DNA of 52,446 nucleotides from JAUIEH01 sp964483375 (GCA_964483375.1 CAZABJ010000013.1:1-52446), one strand, 5' to 3'. Shown: positions 17,744 to 26,405, counted from the first letter of the stretch. The notes: generated by a model not told the origin, from the letters alone. Numbers and translations: made by a program.

Positions 17744-18304
17744 ATGAAACGCTTACTGGCGGCCATTGTTTTCGTCACCGCATGGGCTGGGTCGGCTTCG
17801 GGCCAAGACGCGCCGGCGACGGGTTCTGACCCCATGCGCGCGATCTACGAGAGCTTAGCGGCGCGTTGGACAGGCTCGGGCGCGCGGCTGGACTTCTCCA
17901 CCGGTGAAACCGTCACGACGAGCGAAGCGTTCACCGCGTCGACCGAGCGGTTGACCGGGGTCGATTTTGCTTATTGGGACGCAAGCGCCACCACGCTCAT
18001 CGGCTTGGGGGAAGACGGCGCGTTCACCGGTCGCAGCTATGTCGGCGACAGCGCGGTGTTCGAGCTGGAAGGCCGTTACGTCGCCGTTTCACCGCCCGAT
18101 GAGGCAGGCGATTGGTCGTTCACCAAAGAGTATGTGATCTCCTCGCCCGGCAGCGTTCCCTATACGGTGCGCGAAGACTGGGTCATGGCCGGGGATGGGC
18201 TTTCCGTCGAAGTCTTCGTGCTGCTCGACGAGGCCGGCGGGGACTACACGCTCACCGCGTCGCTCTCCTATCAGCGGGCCGCCCCCGCGGAGCGCGCCGA
18301 CTGA
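17744..18304 (+). CDS. secreted/periplasmic protein of unknown function
   Basis: 186 residues from the ATG at 17744. That start sits 10 nt after GGAAGGA; the earlier in-frame ATG at 17735 leaves almost no spacer. A signal peptide (MKRLLAAIVFVTAWAGSASG) is followed by an all-beta-looking domain containing a WTGSGARLDFSTGE motif and repeated strands up to the C-terminus. The layout suggests a lipocalin-like or DUF1579-like small beta barrel, but I do not recognise the family firmly. It follows the nitroreductase gene by ~110 nt and ends 6 nt from the convergent GNAT gene. Confidence 0.75.
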   Translation: MKRLLAAIVFVTAWAGSASGQDAPATGSDPMRAIYESLAARWTGSGARLDFSTGETVTTSEAFTASTERLTGVDFAYWDASATTLIGLGEDGAFTGRSYVGDSAVFELEGRYVAVSPPDEAGDWSFTKEYVISSPGSVPYTVREDWVMAGDGLSVEVFVLLDEAGGDYTLTASLSYQRAAPAERAD

Positions 18305-18310
18305 CGGCGC

Positions 18311-18865
18311 TTACGGCTCAGGACCCCACAGCGCGGGATTGTCCCAGATGTCCGGAACCCGCAGCTGGCCGGTCGGAAACGCTTTGTCATCGCTCAACGC
18401 AAGTGAGCGCCAGGCCGTTGTCCATTCGTTCGGCAAGGCGTAGGGCGGGAGGACGCGTTCCTCCGGTTCAAAACCGAAACGGGCGTAATAGGCCGGGTCG
18501 CCCAGCACGAAGACGAAGCTGACGCCGGCGGACTTCAACGCCGCAAAGCCCGCGTTGATGAGAACCGTCCCCACGCCCCGCCGATGGACATCCGGCGACA
18601 CCGCGATGGGGCCCAAAAGCGCGACCGACCGTCGATCATCGGCGACTTGGCACTGCGTGAACGCGATGTGTCCGACAAGCTCTCCGGCGCTGGAAGCGAC
18701 CAATGAGAGGGCGAGCGCCGGATGCCTCAATAGTCCACGGACAAGCCCGACGAGATCCTCGTCGGGGAACGCCCGCGGGTAGAGCGCCACGATCGCAGGC
18801 TCATCCCGAGCCTCGCTTTGGCGGACTGTTAGGTCTGCGTCATCTTCTGTCGTATCGCGCTCCAT
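18311..18865 (-). CDS. GNAT family N-acetyltransferase
   Basis: 184 residues. The acetyl-CoA-binding motif A is visible as LGPIAVSPDVHRRGVGTVLI (about 84-103), with the Q/RxxGxG/A loop in RRGVGT. This is followed by the FVFVLGDPAYYARFGFE motif of the YhbS-like GNAT subgroup. Its acceptor cannot be predicted. A GGGAG lies rather far (13 nt) upstream of the only suitable ATG. It is divergent from the symporter gene. Confidence 0.92.
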   Translation of the reverse strand: MERDTTEDDADLTVRQSEARDEPAIVALYPRAFPDEDLVGLVRGLLRHPALALSLVASSAGELVGHIAFTQCQVADDRRSVALLGPIAVSPDVHRRGVGTVLINAGFAALKSAGVSFVFVLGDPAYYARFGFEPEERVLPPYALPNEWTTAWRSLALSDDKAFPTGQLRVPDIWDNPALWGPEP

Positions 18866-18949
18866 GATGGCGATGCTGCTCCCTCACGGCTTGGATCCTA
18901 TCGAAACATAAGCGTAGAGTTCGGCGCGCCGCGAAAGGGGATCGCGCCC

Positions 18950-20386
18950 ATGCTGCTTTTCGCCATCGGAGCCTATGTGCTCGTTCAAATCGGCATTGCG
19001 GCGTGGGCGGCGCGACGCACGTCGTCAGACGACGACTATCTGGTCGCAGGCCGACGATTGGGCGTTTTCGCCGTCGGCATGTCTTTGTTCGCCACGTGGT
19101 TCGGGTCTGAGGCCGTCATCGCCTCCTCCGCAGCCGTCGCCGATGAAGGGATCGCAGGCGCCCGGATCGACCCCTTCGCCTACGGCTTAGGTCTCGCCGC
19201 GCTTGGCTTGTTCATCGCCGCCGCCTTGCGTCGGGCCGGCCATGTGTCCCTCGCAGGGTTTATCGGATCCCGGTTCGGACGCGGTGCGGAGACAATCGCG
19301 GCGGTTCTTATCGCCCTGTCCGCAATCATCTGGGCGTCAGCGCAATTGCACGCCCTTGGCGCGGTCATCGCCGATGCGAGCGGCGCCCCGGTCTTGGTCG
19401 CGCTCGTCGCCGCCGCAGCGGTGGCGATCCTTTACACGCTTTTGGGCGGCATCCTGGGCGACGTCGTCACCGACATGGTCCAGGGCGTGATCCTGATAAT
19501 CGGCGTCGTCGTGGTCTTCGCGCTGCTTCTCGCGGCCGCAGGCGGTCTCGGCGCGGGTCTGGCGGCCGTGCCCGCGGAACGCTGGACGTTTCTGCCCCAG
19601 GGCGAGAGTTGGCTCGACCAAATCGAAATCTGGATCGTGCCCATTTTGGGCACCATCGCAGCGCAGGAAGCGATCTCACGCACCCTCGCCGCAAAAAGCC
19701 CCCAGGTCGCCCGGCAAGGGGCGCTGTTAGGCGCGGGCATCTATCTGTTGGTGGGCGGCATCCCCGTAATCCTAGGGCTTATCGGCCCAACCTTGGGGCT
19801 CTCCTTGGGGTCAGGAGACGCCTATCTGCCGAGCCTGGCCCGAGAGCTATTGCCGAATTGGCTCTATGTCGTGTTCGCCGGCGCGCTGCTATCCGCCATT
19901 CTCTCAACCGTCGATTCCACCTTTTTGGCTGTCTCGGCCGTGGCGACGGAAAGCGGCTATCGGCGCTTGCGCCCCCAGGCGGAGGCGACCGAACGGCTTC
20001 GCGCCGCGCGCGTCGCCGCCCTCTTAGCGGGGTTGGCGGCGTTCGCCATCGCCCTGACAGGCGAAGGCGTTCGCGCGCTGGTGCTCACCGCCTCAAGCGT
20101 CGGCGCGGGCGTGCTCATCCCGATGCTATTCGGGATCGCCGGACGCTTCGGCGGGGCGAGCGCCGCTGTGGTCGGGATGACGACGCATCTGGTTTTGCTT
20201 GCGGTCTTGGAATGGGGCGCCGTGAGCATGCTTCTCACCCCATTGGCCGTCTGGTTGGACGTGGAAAACGCCTCCGCCCTATCAGCGCCGCTGATCCCCG
20301 GGGCGTTCATGGTCGCCTTTTTGGGAGGGGTGGTCGCCTATGTCGCCGTCGCAGCGCTCAGCAGCCGGCCGCGACGCCTCGCTTAG
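18950..20386 (+). CDS. sodium:solute symporter family protein
   Basis: 478 residues with about 13 hydrophobic segments spread along the whole length, typical of SSF transporters (LeuT-like inverted-repeat fold). Recognisable features are the DDDYLVAGRRLG segment after TM1, the FATWFGSEAVI stretch in TM2, and the STVDSTFLAVSAV motif in a later helix, which corresponds to the sodium-binding Ser/Thr site. It imports an organic solute with Na+; the solute is unknown. A GAAAGGGG site precedes the ATG. Its stop overlaps that of convergent queF by 4 nt. Confidence 0.9.
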   Translation: MLLFAIGAYVLVQIGIAAWAARRTSSDDDYLVAGRRLGVFAVGMSLFATWFGSEAVIASSAAVADEGIAGARIDPFAYGLGLAALGLFIAAALRRAGHVSLAGFIGSRFGRGAETIAAVLIALSAIIWASAQLHALGAVIADASGAPVLVALVAAAAVAILYTLLGGILGDVVTDMVQGVILIIGVVVVFALLLAAAGGLGAGLAAVPAERWTFLPQGESWLDQIEIWIVPILGTIAAQEAISRTLAAKSPQVARQGALLGAGIYLLVGGIPVILGLIGPTLGLSLGSGDAYLPSLARELLPNWLYVVFAGALLSAILSTVDSTFLAVSAVATESGYRRLRPQAEATERLRAARVAALLAGLAAFAIALTGEGVRALVLTASSVGAGVLIPMLFGIAGRFGGASAAVVGMTTHLVLLAVLEWGAVSMLLTPLAVWLDVENASALSAPLIPGAFMVAFLGGVVAYVAVAALSSRPRRLA

Positions 20387-20847
20387 CCGCGTCCGCGATA
20401 GGGCGGCACGTCCTGATCCGGCGCCCATACGGTGTCCGGCAGAGCGCCGTGCTGTACGAAAACGTCGATGGGGATGCCGCCGCGGGGATACCAATATCCC
20501 CCGACCCGCAGCCATGGCGGCGCCAAGAGCGTCACCAAACGCCGAACAATAAGCGTCGTGCACGCCTCATGAAACGCGCCGTGATTGCGGAACGACGTCA
20601 TGAACAGTTTCAGCGACTTAGACTCAACAATCCAATCGCCGGGCAGATAATCGATCACCAAATGGGCGAAGTCAGGCTGGCCCGTGACCGGGCAGATGGA
20701 GGTGAACTCCGGGCAGGTGAAACGCACCACATAGGCCATATCCGGACTTGGATTCGGCACGCGCTCAAGGACGGCCTCATCGGGGCTCTCCGGCAAGCGC
20801 GTCTGTGCGCCGAGCTGAGATAGGTCGGTGTCAGCAGGTTTGGTCAT
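20383..20847 (-). CDS. queF: NADPH-dependent 7-cyano-7-deazaguanine reductase QueF
   Basis: 154 residues, the short unimodular QueF type. It reduces preQ0 to preQ1 in queuosine biosynthesis (tRNA modification, cytoplasm). The catalytic cysteine is in FTSICPVTGQPDFAH (Cys52) with the conserved Asp59. The QueF signature ESKSLK (75-80) and the HGAFHEAC segment complete the substrate site. No preQ1 riboswitch is visible, since only 29 nt separate it from the upstream crp-like gene. It is probably co-transcribed with that gene. Confidence 0.96.
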   Translation of the reverse strand: MTKPADTDLSQLGAQTRLPESPDEAVLERVPNPSPDMAYVVRFTCPEFTSICPVTGQPDFAHLVIDYLPGDWIVESKSLKLFMTSFRNHGAFHEACTTLIVRRLVTLLAPPWLRVGGYWYPRGGIPIDVFVQHGALPDTVWAPDQDVPPYRGRG

Positions 20848-20876
20848 GGCTGCTCCGCATACGCGGGAGAAGCCTG

Positions 20877-21602
20877 TCAGTCCAGATCCGCGACCGCGCG
20901 AAGGGCCTCGGCGTCCAGGACGTGCAGACAGTTCTGCCGCCAGGCGATCAGGCCTTCGGCGCGGAGGCTTTTCACGACGCGGCTGATATAGACGTTGGTG
21001 ATGCCAAGGGCGGCGGCGAGGTGGTTTTGCGTCACCGGCAACCGGCGCGGATCGTCTTGCGCGCCCGCGGCGATCATCCGATCCATCAGCTGCACCACGA
21101 GATGGGCCACTTTTTCGGCCCCGCTCCGCCGAGCGATGTTCGACAGCGCGTCATGGGCGCGCTCCAAATCCCCCAAGACCCCCAGTTCATAAAGCGCGGA
21201 GGCGGCCGGCACGTCGCGCAGCATCTCCATGAAACGCGCGCGCTTGAAGACAACGAGCCAACAGTCCGTCAGACAATCCGCGCTGTGCGGCGCAGCCCCG
21301 TCCTCATCTTGATGATGCCCCACAATCGAGCCGGGAAGCGCGAAATCCACGATTTGCCGCTGACCGTCAGGAAGCACGCGTTCGAGCGCAAGCCAGCCCT
21401 TTAAAAGCAGATAAACGCAGTCGGCGGGCTCGCCTTGGGTGAACACCCGTTGGCCGCGCGCAAGCAGCCGTTCGGCAAGCCGATAGCGTTTGAGGTCCGA
21501 AGCATCACCGTTTGCGAAAAGTTTCCGCCAGCGCGGTGCGGCGCAGACAGCCGCCGGCCCGTCGCGGCCAACGCTCGGCTCGTTATTGTAGTGACCTGCC
21601 AT
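20877..21602 (-). CDS. Crp/Fnr family transcriptional regulator
   Basis: 241 residues. It has an N-terminal cyclic-nucleotide-binding-like beta domain (about 30-145) and a C-terminal winged helix with the recognition motif NHLAAALGITNVYISRVVKS (about 193-212). The FNR iron-sulfur cysteine pattern is absent and the cAMP-binding residues are not clearly conserved, so the signal is unknown. The sequence type (LPDGQRQIVDFALPGSIVGH) is close to the alphaproteobacterial FixK/NtcA-like regulators. It lies between queF and the fap-like operon, all on the minus strand. Control of the neighbouring surface operon is possible but not shown. Confidence 0.9.
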   Translation of the reverse strand: MAGHYNNEPSVGRDGPAAVCAAPRWRKLFANGDASDLKRYRLAERLLARGQRVFTQGEPADCVYLLLKGWLALERVLPDGQRQIVDFALPGSIVGHHQDEDGAAPHSADCLTDCWLVVFKRARFMEMLRDVPAASALYELGVLGDLERAHDALSNIARRSGAEKVAHLVVQLMDRMIAAGAQDDPRRLPVTQNHLAAALGITNVYISRVVKSLRAEGLIAWRQNCLHVLDAEALRAVADLD

Positions 21603-21776
21603 CCGCTCCCCTCACGGCCGGTGACGCCAGGCGGCGCCCGCGGCGGTCGGATTATTCTGTGTACGGCGCGGCATCCCCCGACGCGCCGTTGCCGACGTCA
21701 CCCGACGCCCCGCGGCGTTCATGCCGCGAGCGAAGGGGCCGCGCCGCCTGCAAGCCTGCTGCAAGCGGCGTTGCGC

Positions 21777-23186
21777 TTAGAAAAGCCCCTGGAACGTGAC
21801 CGGAACCGTGACCGAGAAGGTGTAGTCCGGCGACTGATCGGTGAGCCCCGCTCCAGCGTTGACCACGACCGACACCCGGTCGGTGATCCCCACCGAGGTG
21901 CCGAAGGTCAGCCGAGCGTCATTGGTGGAGGTTCCCGAAAGGCCCAGCCCTTCCGCCGTGGTCTCGAAGGTGTGCTGCATCTGGAAGGAGGTGTTGATCG
22001 ACACCTGCTCGGAGAGCGCCAGATTGAAGCCCGAGAAAAACTCAACCGTATCGCCGGGGTTGATGTGGGAGTTGACCCCCTCCGCCCCGCCGAAGGTGCG
22101 GTTGAAGTTCGCCATGTAACCGCCGCCTGCGAAGTAGACGAGAGGATCGGCGCGCCAGACAAACGTCACCGCAGGCCCCGCCGCCCAGAAACCCGAGCCG
22201 GTGGGCGCTTCGGACAGACGGCGACCAAGCTCTTCCCCGGTTTCCGGATCCAGGACGGAGATTTGCTCGATTTGGAACGGGCTGCGGCCGGTCGGAATGC
22301 GGGCTCGCATCCGCACGATCGCGGCGGGACGCCAACCTTCCTGGGCGAAGGGTTGCCAAGCGAGGGTGGCCTCGGCGTCGCCCCAATCGAAATTGTCGAT
22401 GCGGCGCTCTTCTTCGTCGTTCGTCCCGACCTGCAACAGCTCCACGTCATTGCGGTGCTGCACGCCGATCCGCGCTTCCAGCTGCAAGCGCCGCGCGACG
22501 CCGTACCGCGTTGAGAGCGTGCCTTGCAGAATGTCCCGGCTGATGTCGTCCACGGTGATGTTGCCCACCACGATGGCGTTGAAGATCGTAAAGCCGTTGA
22601 CGTTCACCCGGTCGCTGGAGATGTGGGTGTAGTCGAGCCCCGTCTCGATCTGGAGCGTGTTGCGCGGCAGCAAGACCCCGCCTGCGTCGACCAAAAGCTG
22701 GTCCGCTTGGCGCTCTGAATTCGGGCGGGATGCGTCTACGCCCCCGCCGCCGCCGCCGCCGGATGTGTTTTGCGGACGGTTCTCACGGGCTTGGGCATAG
22801 AGAAGCTGCGGCTGGCGATTGCGAATGCGTTCGCCTTCGCGGGCGGCGCGAGCGGCGCGCAGCACCGCCGGAACCGGCAGCGTGTAGACGTCCATGGTGT
22901 CACCGTCCATCGCGTCGATGCGCGCGACCTGACGGGTGATGAGATTGGTCTGCGCCTCGATCCAACGGTTTTGCTGCTGAATATGGTCTTGTTGGTCTTC
23001 GAGCCGCTGTTGGGCGTCGGCCAACGCTTGTTCCTGGGCCGCCAGGCGTTCACGGATAAGATCAAGCTCTCCGGCGATATCGCCGTCCTGAGCGCCCGCG
23101 CCGCCAGCGCACAGCGCCGCCGCCGCGACGCTGATCAGCCAACGCGCGTGCGCGCATCCACGGTTCGTTTTGGCTCCGCGCGTCAT
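21777..23186 (-). CDS. FapF-like outer-membrane transporter (coiled coil plus beta barrel)
   Basis: 469 residues. A signal peptide (cleavage after GAQ, about residue 33) is followed by a heptad-patterned coiled coil (about 38-85, many Gln and Ala). A linker with VYTLPVPAVLRAARAAREG and a poly-Gly tract comes next, then a C-terminal barrel (about 165-469) of alternating strands ending in the aromatic residue Phe. Pseudomonas FapF has just this design: a trimeric porin-like barrel with an N-terminal coiled coil that exports Fap amyloid subunits. Being the last gene of an operon with repeat proteins and a C39 protease supports the same role. GAAGGGG precedes the ATG. Barrel homology (meta-pathway porin type) is from memory of the family. 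Confidence 0.8.
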   Translation of the reverse strand: MTRGAKTNRGCAHARWLISVAAAALCAGGAGAQDGDIAGELDLIRERLAAQEQALADAQQRLEDQQDHIQQQNRWIEAQTNLITRQVARIDAMDGDTMDVYTLPVPAVLRAARAAREGERIRNRQPQLLYAQARENRPQNTSGGGGGGGVDASRPNSERQADQLLVDAGGVLLPRNTLQIETGLDYTHISSDRVNVNGFTIFNAIVVGNITVDDISRDILQGTLSTRYGVARRLQLEARIGVQHRNDVELLQVGTNDEEERRIDNFDWGDAEATLAWQPFAQEGWRPAAIVRMRARIPTGRSPFQIEQISVLDPETGEELGRRLSEAPTGSGFWAAGPAVTFVWRADPLVYFAGGGYMANFNRTFGGAEGVNSHINPGDTVEFFSGFNLALSEQVSINTSFQMQHTFETTAEGLGLSGTSTNDARLTFGTSVGITDRVSVVVNAGAGLTDQSPDYTFSVTVPVTFQGLF

Positions 23187-23320
23187 GCCGTCCCCTTCGC
23201 CTTGTCCAGTTCAACGTCTGGGCCCGGCGGGGCGCACTATGTCGAGAAACGCGTCGCGCCGGTCCTGGCTTCCGCGAGCAAGTCGCGTGCCGCCGGGACC
23301 GGCGCGAAGGAGAGACGGCG

Positions 23321-23339
23321 AGGGTCGGCGCGACCCTCA
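23321..23339 (-). other. intergenic hairpin between genes 5 and 6 of the fap-like operon
   Basis: A perfect 8-bp stem GAGGGTCG/CGACCCTC with a 3-nt loop lies 14 nt after the stop of the double-glycine gene. No T-run follows on the minus strand, so it more likely stabilises or processes mRNA than ends transcription. The 167-nt gap to the fapF-like gene could also hold an internal promoter. Confidence 0.45.
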
Positions 23340-23353
23340 AATGTGAGACGACC

Positions 23354-23860
23354 TTAGCCGCCGCCGGGCGGGGCGATGGTCGGCAACAAAGAGGCGGGAC
23401 CGGTCGAACCAGCCGGCAGCGTGTAGATGTTCACCGTCAGGTTCTGGTTCACCACATTCATGTCGCCATTGACGGTGGCGAACTGAAACACGCCGTTGGC
23501 GCCGTTCAGGCCGCCGACGCTGGTCAGCACCGACACGCTGTCAGCGCCGTAGCTGACATTAAAGTTGTTCGGCAGGTCGCTACCGGCGCTGTCGCCCGTG
23601 AGCTGACCGACATCGGTGTACATGAGCACGCCGAACGCCACCGCCTGACGATAGCCGCCGCGGAGCTCCTGCATGTCGTCATCCCGGATCGCCTCAACGG
23701 AGGAACCGCCAAGCATGTCGGTGTTGAACGCCGAGGACAGAAGGTCCGTCCCCGCATGACCCATGCTCGGAGCGCCGAGCCAGGCTCCGCCCGCCACAAG
23801 GACGGGAACAAGCCGACCAAGCAAACTGCGCTTGCGCCTATGCTTCATTGTCTTCGCCAT
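23354..23860 (-). CDS. small secreted protein with double-glycine motif (FapE-position)
   Basis: 168 residues. A strongly basic N-terminus (MAKTMKHRRKRS) and a hydrophobic stretch form a signal peptide ending near AHAG-like residues 34-37. The mature part holds DDDMQELRGG (about 60-69), which resembles the E-L-x-x-G-G leader motif cut by C39 peptidases. A C-terminal beta-rich stretch (NVVNQNLTVNIYTLPAGS) is followed by PPGGG. The gene sits between the C39 peptidase and the FapF-like porin, where fapE sits in Pseudomonas. Sequence identity to FapE cannot be judged by eye. The ATG at 23860 follows GGGAGG; a GTG two codons earlier is possible. Confidence 0.75.
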   Translation of the reverse strand: MAKTMKHRRKRSLLGRLVPVLVAGGAWLGAPSMGHAGTDLLSSAFNTDMLGGSSVEAIRDDDMQELRGGYRQAVAFGVLMYTDVGQLTGDSAGSDLPNNFNVSYGADSVSVLTSVGGLNGANGVFQFATVNGDMNVVNQNLTVNIYTLPAGSTGPASLLPTIAPPGGG

Positions 23861-23904
23861 CTTCACGCCTCCCTGCGACGCCGCCCGGGCGCCGCACCCT
23901 CTCC

Positions 23905-24618
23905 CTAGTACTCGCCAGGTACGCTGGTTAGGGCGACGCCGCGGATTGCGGCCATCACCGTCTGCAAGTCCTCCGCGCTCACGCGCAGAGAGTCGTCGGC
24001 GCGGAACGCCTCATCGCCAAGCTGGCCGGAGGGATCCACCACCACCAAAATCACGCCGTTCCACTCGTTCGCGAACGTGTCCAGCGGCCGACGGCCATTG
24101 CCGAACGCCGGGTCGGCGATGAGCACGTCATCGCCCTCGACGCCCTTGATCACGACAAAGTGCGCATAGCCGCGGCTGTTTATGAGACCGATCGCCGGCA
24201 CCCGGAGCGCGGCGAGCTGATCGGCGGTCTCCATCCGGAACCCGCCCGCAACGAAACCCTCAAGCTCGGCGAACAGCTTCAGCTCAAGCATGGAGAAGCC
24301 TTCTTGAGCGATGCTCGCGCGCTGCTCTTCGGTAGAGGCGTTGAGAATGCCCTCAATCACGTCGGCTTCTGTGACGTCGCGGCCGTAGTAATGGGTCAGC
24401 ACTGTCGCCAACGCCGCCGCGCCGCACGACAGATCATAGTTCTGCCGAACGATGCGTTCGAACCGCATGTCCAGGAATGTCCGGCTACTGATTGTCAGCG
24501 TGGTCTGTCCAGGAATGGGCGTCACCCGCTGGAGGCCGTCTTCAGCGTCTTGGCCAAGCGCTGGCGCGCTGAAAACGGCGCACGCCGCCGCGAAAAGGGC
24601 CGTCAGTCTCAGGATCAT
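23905..24618 (-). CDS. C39-family cysteine peptidase (FapD-like)
   Basis: 237 residues. A signal peptide (cleavage after LGQ, about residue 23) makes it periplasmic. The peptidase C39 core has the catalytic cysteine in YDLSCGAAALATVL (Cys65), histidine in GYAHFVVIKG (His153) and aspartate in LIADPAFG (Asp169). C39 domains normally cut bacteriocin or peptide leaders after Gly-Gly. In Pseudomonas, FapD is a stand-alone periplasmic C39-like protease needed for amyloid export. No ABC-transporter domain is fused. The ATG overlaps the preceding stop (ATGA), so it is translationally coupled to the third repeat protein. Confidence 0.9.
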   Translation of the reverse strand: MILRLTALFAAACAVFSAPALGQDAEDGLQRVTPIPGQTTLTISSRTFLDMRFERIVRQNYDLSCGAAALATVLTHYYGRDVTEADVIEGILNASTEEQRASIAQEGFSMLELKLFAELEGFVAGGFRMETADQLAALRVPAIGLINSRGYAHFVVIKGVEGDDVLIADPAFGNGRRPLDTFANEWNGVILVVVDPSGQLGDEAFRADDSLRVSAEDLQTVMAAIRGVALTSVPGEY

Positions 24619-25451
24619 CCGCCTGCTCCCCCAATGCCGATGCCAATCGTCTGGGAGACCTGGTTCAAGTTCCCTGCCGTCTGGCTGACCTGAGCCAAAC
24701 CGGTGAACCCGTTGAAGGAGTTTTCGATCCCGCCGGCGCGCGCGCCGGCTTCAGCGGCGTAGTCGACCGCATTGCCGTCCTGATTTCGCACGCCTGCAAG
24801 CGCGGCGTCGTCGACCTGCGCTGCGCCGACGCCTTCGACCCCGCCCAACGCGATGGCCGCGACATGCAGATGTTGGTTGAAGGCGCCGGTCGCTTGGCTG
24901 ACTTGAGCGATGCCGGAGGTGTGGTTGAAGCTGTCGACGATGACATTGACCCGGTCGCCGCCGCCGTCCACGACGATGTTGTCGCGCAAAAGCTGGGAAC
25001 CATGAATATCGGCGAGCGCGGCGCTTGTTCCAGCCGCGCCGTCTAACGCGATCGCGACGACATTGCCTTGGATGTTGCCCGCGCCGGCTTCTTGGTTGAT
25101 GCCGATGACGCCGACGGTGTTGTTGACGGCGCTGGTGATCGCCACCCGCGCATCTTCCGACGGCAAATACGCCGCACCGCCGACAGTGCTTTGCTCAGCG
25201 ACCGCAGAGGCCTGGGCCGAGCCGTCGAATTGCCGCCGCACAACCAACGCCACTCCGGCGGCGTAGTCCTCGTCACGGTCCCCGCTGGTGCGTTCGGCGA
25301 CGAATTCTTCAGGGCCGGGAGGCCCGGCTTGCGCGGATGCAGCGCTCGGCGCGGCGATCACGGCGGCGATCGAAACGATCGCGGCGATCGCCGGGCGAAG
25401 CGCGCCAGCGGTCCAGAGAGAGCGCATCTGCAGTACGGTTTGTGCGGGCAT
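24615..25451 (-). CDS. secreted repeat protein, fap-like operon (third amyloid-type subunit)
   Basis: 278 residues. A long N-terminus with a signal peptide ends near SASAQ (about residue 41). Three imperfect repeats lie at about 110-136, 176-202 and 246-274, each around G-[IVL]-x-x-[VI]-[NS]-Q-x-x-G-x-x-x, for example GVIGINQEAGAGNIQGNVV and GIAQVSQATGAFNQ. The third repeat runs into a Gly-rich C-terminus. Repeats are less Asn/Gln-rich than in the two upstream genes, so it may be a minor or nucleating subunit comparable to FapB. The ATG at 25451 follows GAGGG. A stable hairpin separates it from the upstream gene. Confidence 0.78.
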   Translation of the reverse strand: MPAQTVLQMRSLWTAGALRPAIAAIVSIAAVIAAPSAASAQAGPPGPEEFVAERTSGDRDEDYAAGVALVVRRQFDGSAQASAVAEQSTVGGAAYLPSEDARVAITSAVNNTVGVIGINQEAGAGNIQGNVVAIALDGAAGTSAALADIHGSQLLRDNIVVDGGGDRVNVIVDSFNHTSGIAQVSQATGAFNQHLHVAAIALGGVEGVGAAQVDDAALAGVRNQDGNAVDYAAEAGARAGGIENSFNGFTGLAQVSQTAGNLNQVSQTIGIGIGGAGG

Positions 25452-25491
25452 GTCCGCAAACCCTCGCAACAGAGATCACCGGGGAGAGCGA

Positions 25492-25525
25492 CGCCTCCGC
25501 TCCAGCCGAAGCTGCAGCGAAGGCG
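25492..25525 (-). promoter_or_regulatory. stable intercistronic hairpin in the fap-like operon
   Basis: A long stem CGCCTCCGCT/AGCGAAGGCG (one G-T-type mismatch) is extended by CAGC/GCTG across a single C-C mismatch. On the plus strand the loop reads CGAA (TTCG on the transcribed minus strand, a UUCG-type tetraloop). It lies between the second and third repeat genes. No T-run follows, so partial attenuation or protection of the upstream mRNA 3' end is more likely than full termination. Confidence 0.6.
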
Positions 25526-25550
25526 CACGCGTCCCAGTGCATCGGGCGGA

Positions 25551-26369
25551 TTAGTTGCCGCCGATGCCGACCGACGAAGAACGAACGGCCAGCGAGTACA
25601 CCGTCGACTGGTTGTTCGCGAAGCCAGAGGACTGGTTCACGTTGACGATGCCTTGGTTGCCGTTGACCGAACCGACGATTTCCGACGCGCGGTTGGTGTA
25701 CAGCTCGGTGGTGTAGTTGTGGGTCGTCAGTTGCGACAGACCGCCTTCGGCCAGAGCCACGACCGCGTCGCCGCCGACAGCGAGAGCCAGCAGGTTGTGC
25801 TGGTTGTTGCCGTCGCCAGAGTTCTGGTTGAAGTGGAAGATGCCGGTGTTTTCGTTGAGCGAGTTGATCAACGAAGCCGACAGGTTGACGAGGTGGTTGG
25901 CGTACTCGTCAGATTCCAACCAGTTCCAACGCGTGATTTGCTCAGCGTAGGCTTCAGCGTTGACGTAATCTTCGCCGCCCAGGTTGATCGCGGCCGCGGC
26001 CGTGTTGCCCTGGTTGGAGAAGTTGCCGACGTCTTGGTTCGCTTGACCGATGCCGAGGTTGTACGACAGCGAGTCAACGGTGGAAGCGTGCGCGTCCACG
26101 CCCGACGAGTAGCGGCGGTAGCTGCGGTCGTCAGAAGAGTCGGCCTCGATGCGGGCGTTGGTCAGAGCTTGCGCCTGAGCCGAGCCGCGGAGGTTTTCGT
26201 ACAGGTTGACGTACACGTCGACCAACCAGTCCTTGTCGGTGTCGACCAGGACGTCGATGTTTTGGTCTTTGTACACGTTCCAGTACAGGAACACGTCAGC
26301 CTTAGCGGCCGAGCCGAGGGCCACAGCGGCGATCGCGCTGACAGCCGTGGTGGTGAGGAACTTTTTCAT
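25551..26369 (-). CDS. secreted Asn/Gln-rich repeat protein, fap-like amyloid subunit (second gene)
   Basis: 272 residues. The signal peptide is MKKFLTTTAVSAIAAVALGS..AKA (cleavage near residue 24). An N-terminal Asp/Tyr-rich segment (about 25-60, DVLVDTDKDWLVDVYVNLYE) also occurs in the first gene. Three repeats at about 104-127, 173-197 and 237-261 follow the pattern N-x-G-I-x-x-x-N-Q-x-x-G-x-x-x-N-Q, e.g. NTGIFHFNQNSGDGNNQHN. They are joined by ~45-residue linkers. FapC and FapB of Pseudomonas likewise have three imperfect Asn/Gln repeats. Cysteine is absent. The ATG follows GGAGAT at spacing 9. It is the probable major fibre subunit together with the preceding gene. Confidence 0.82.
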   Translation of the reverse strand: MKKFLTTTAVSAIAAVALGSAAKADVFLYWNVYKDQNIDVLVDTDKDWLVDVYVNLYENLRGSAQAQALTNARIEADSSDDRSYRRYSSGVDAHASTVDSLSYNLGIGQANQDVGNFSNQGNTAAAAINLGGEDYVNAEAYAEQITRWNWLESDEYANHLVNLSASLINSLNENTGIFHFNQNSGDGNNQHNLLALAVGGDAVVALAEGGLSQLTTHNYTTELYTNRASEIVGSVNGNQGIVNVNQSSGFANNQSTVYSLAVRSSSVGIGGN

Positions 26370-26405
26370 AGACTTTATCTCCAAGGTCTTTCGCGATCGT
26401 CCGAC

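Noticed and set aside
20848..20876. preQ1 riboswitch before queF
   Set aside because: Only 29 nt separate queF from the upstream gene, and no pseudoknot-like sequence is seen.
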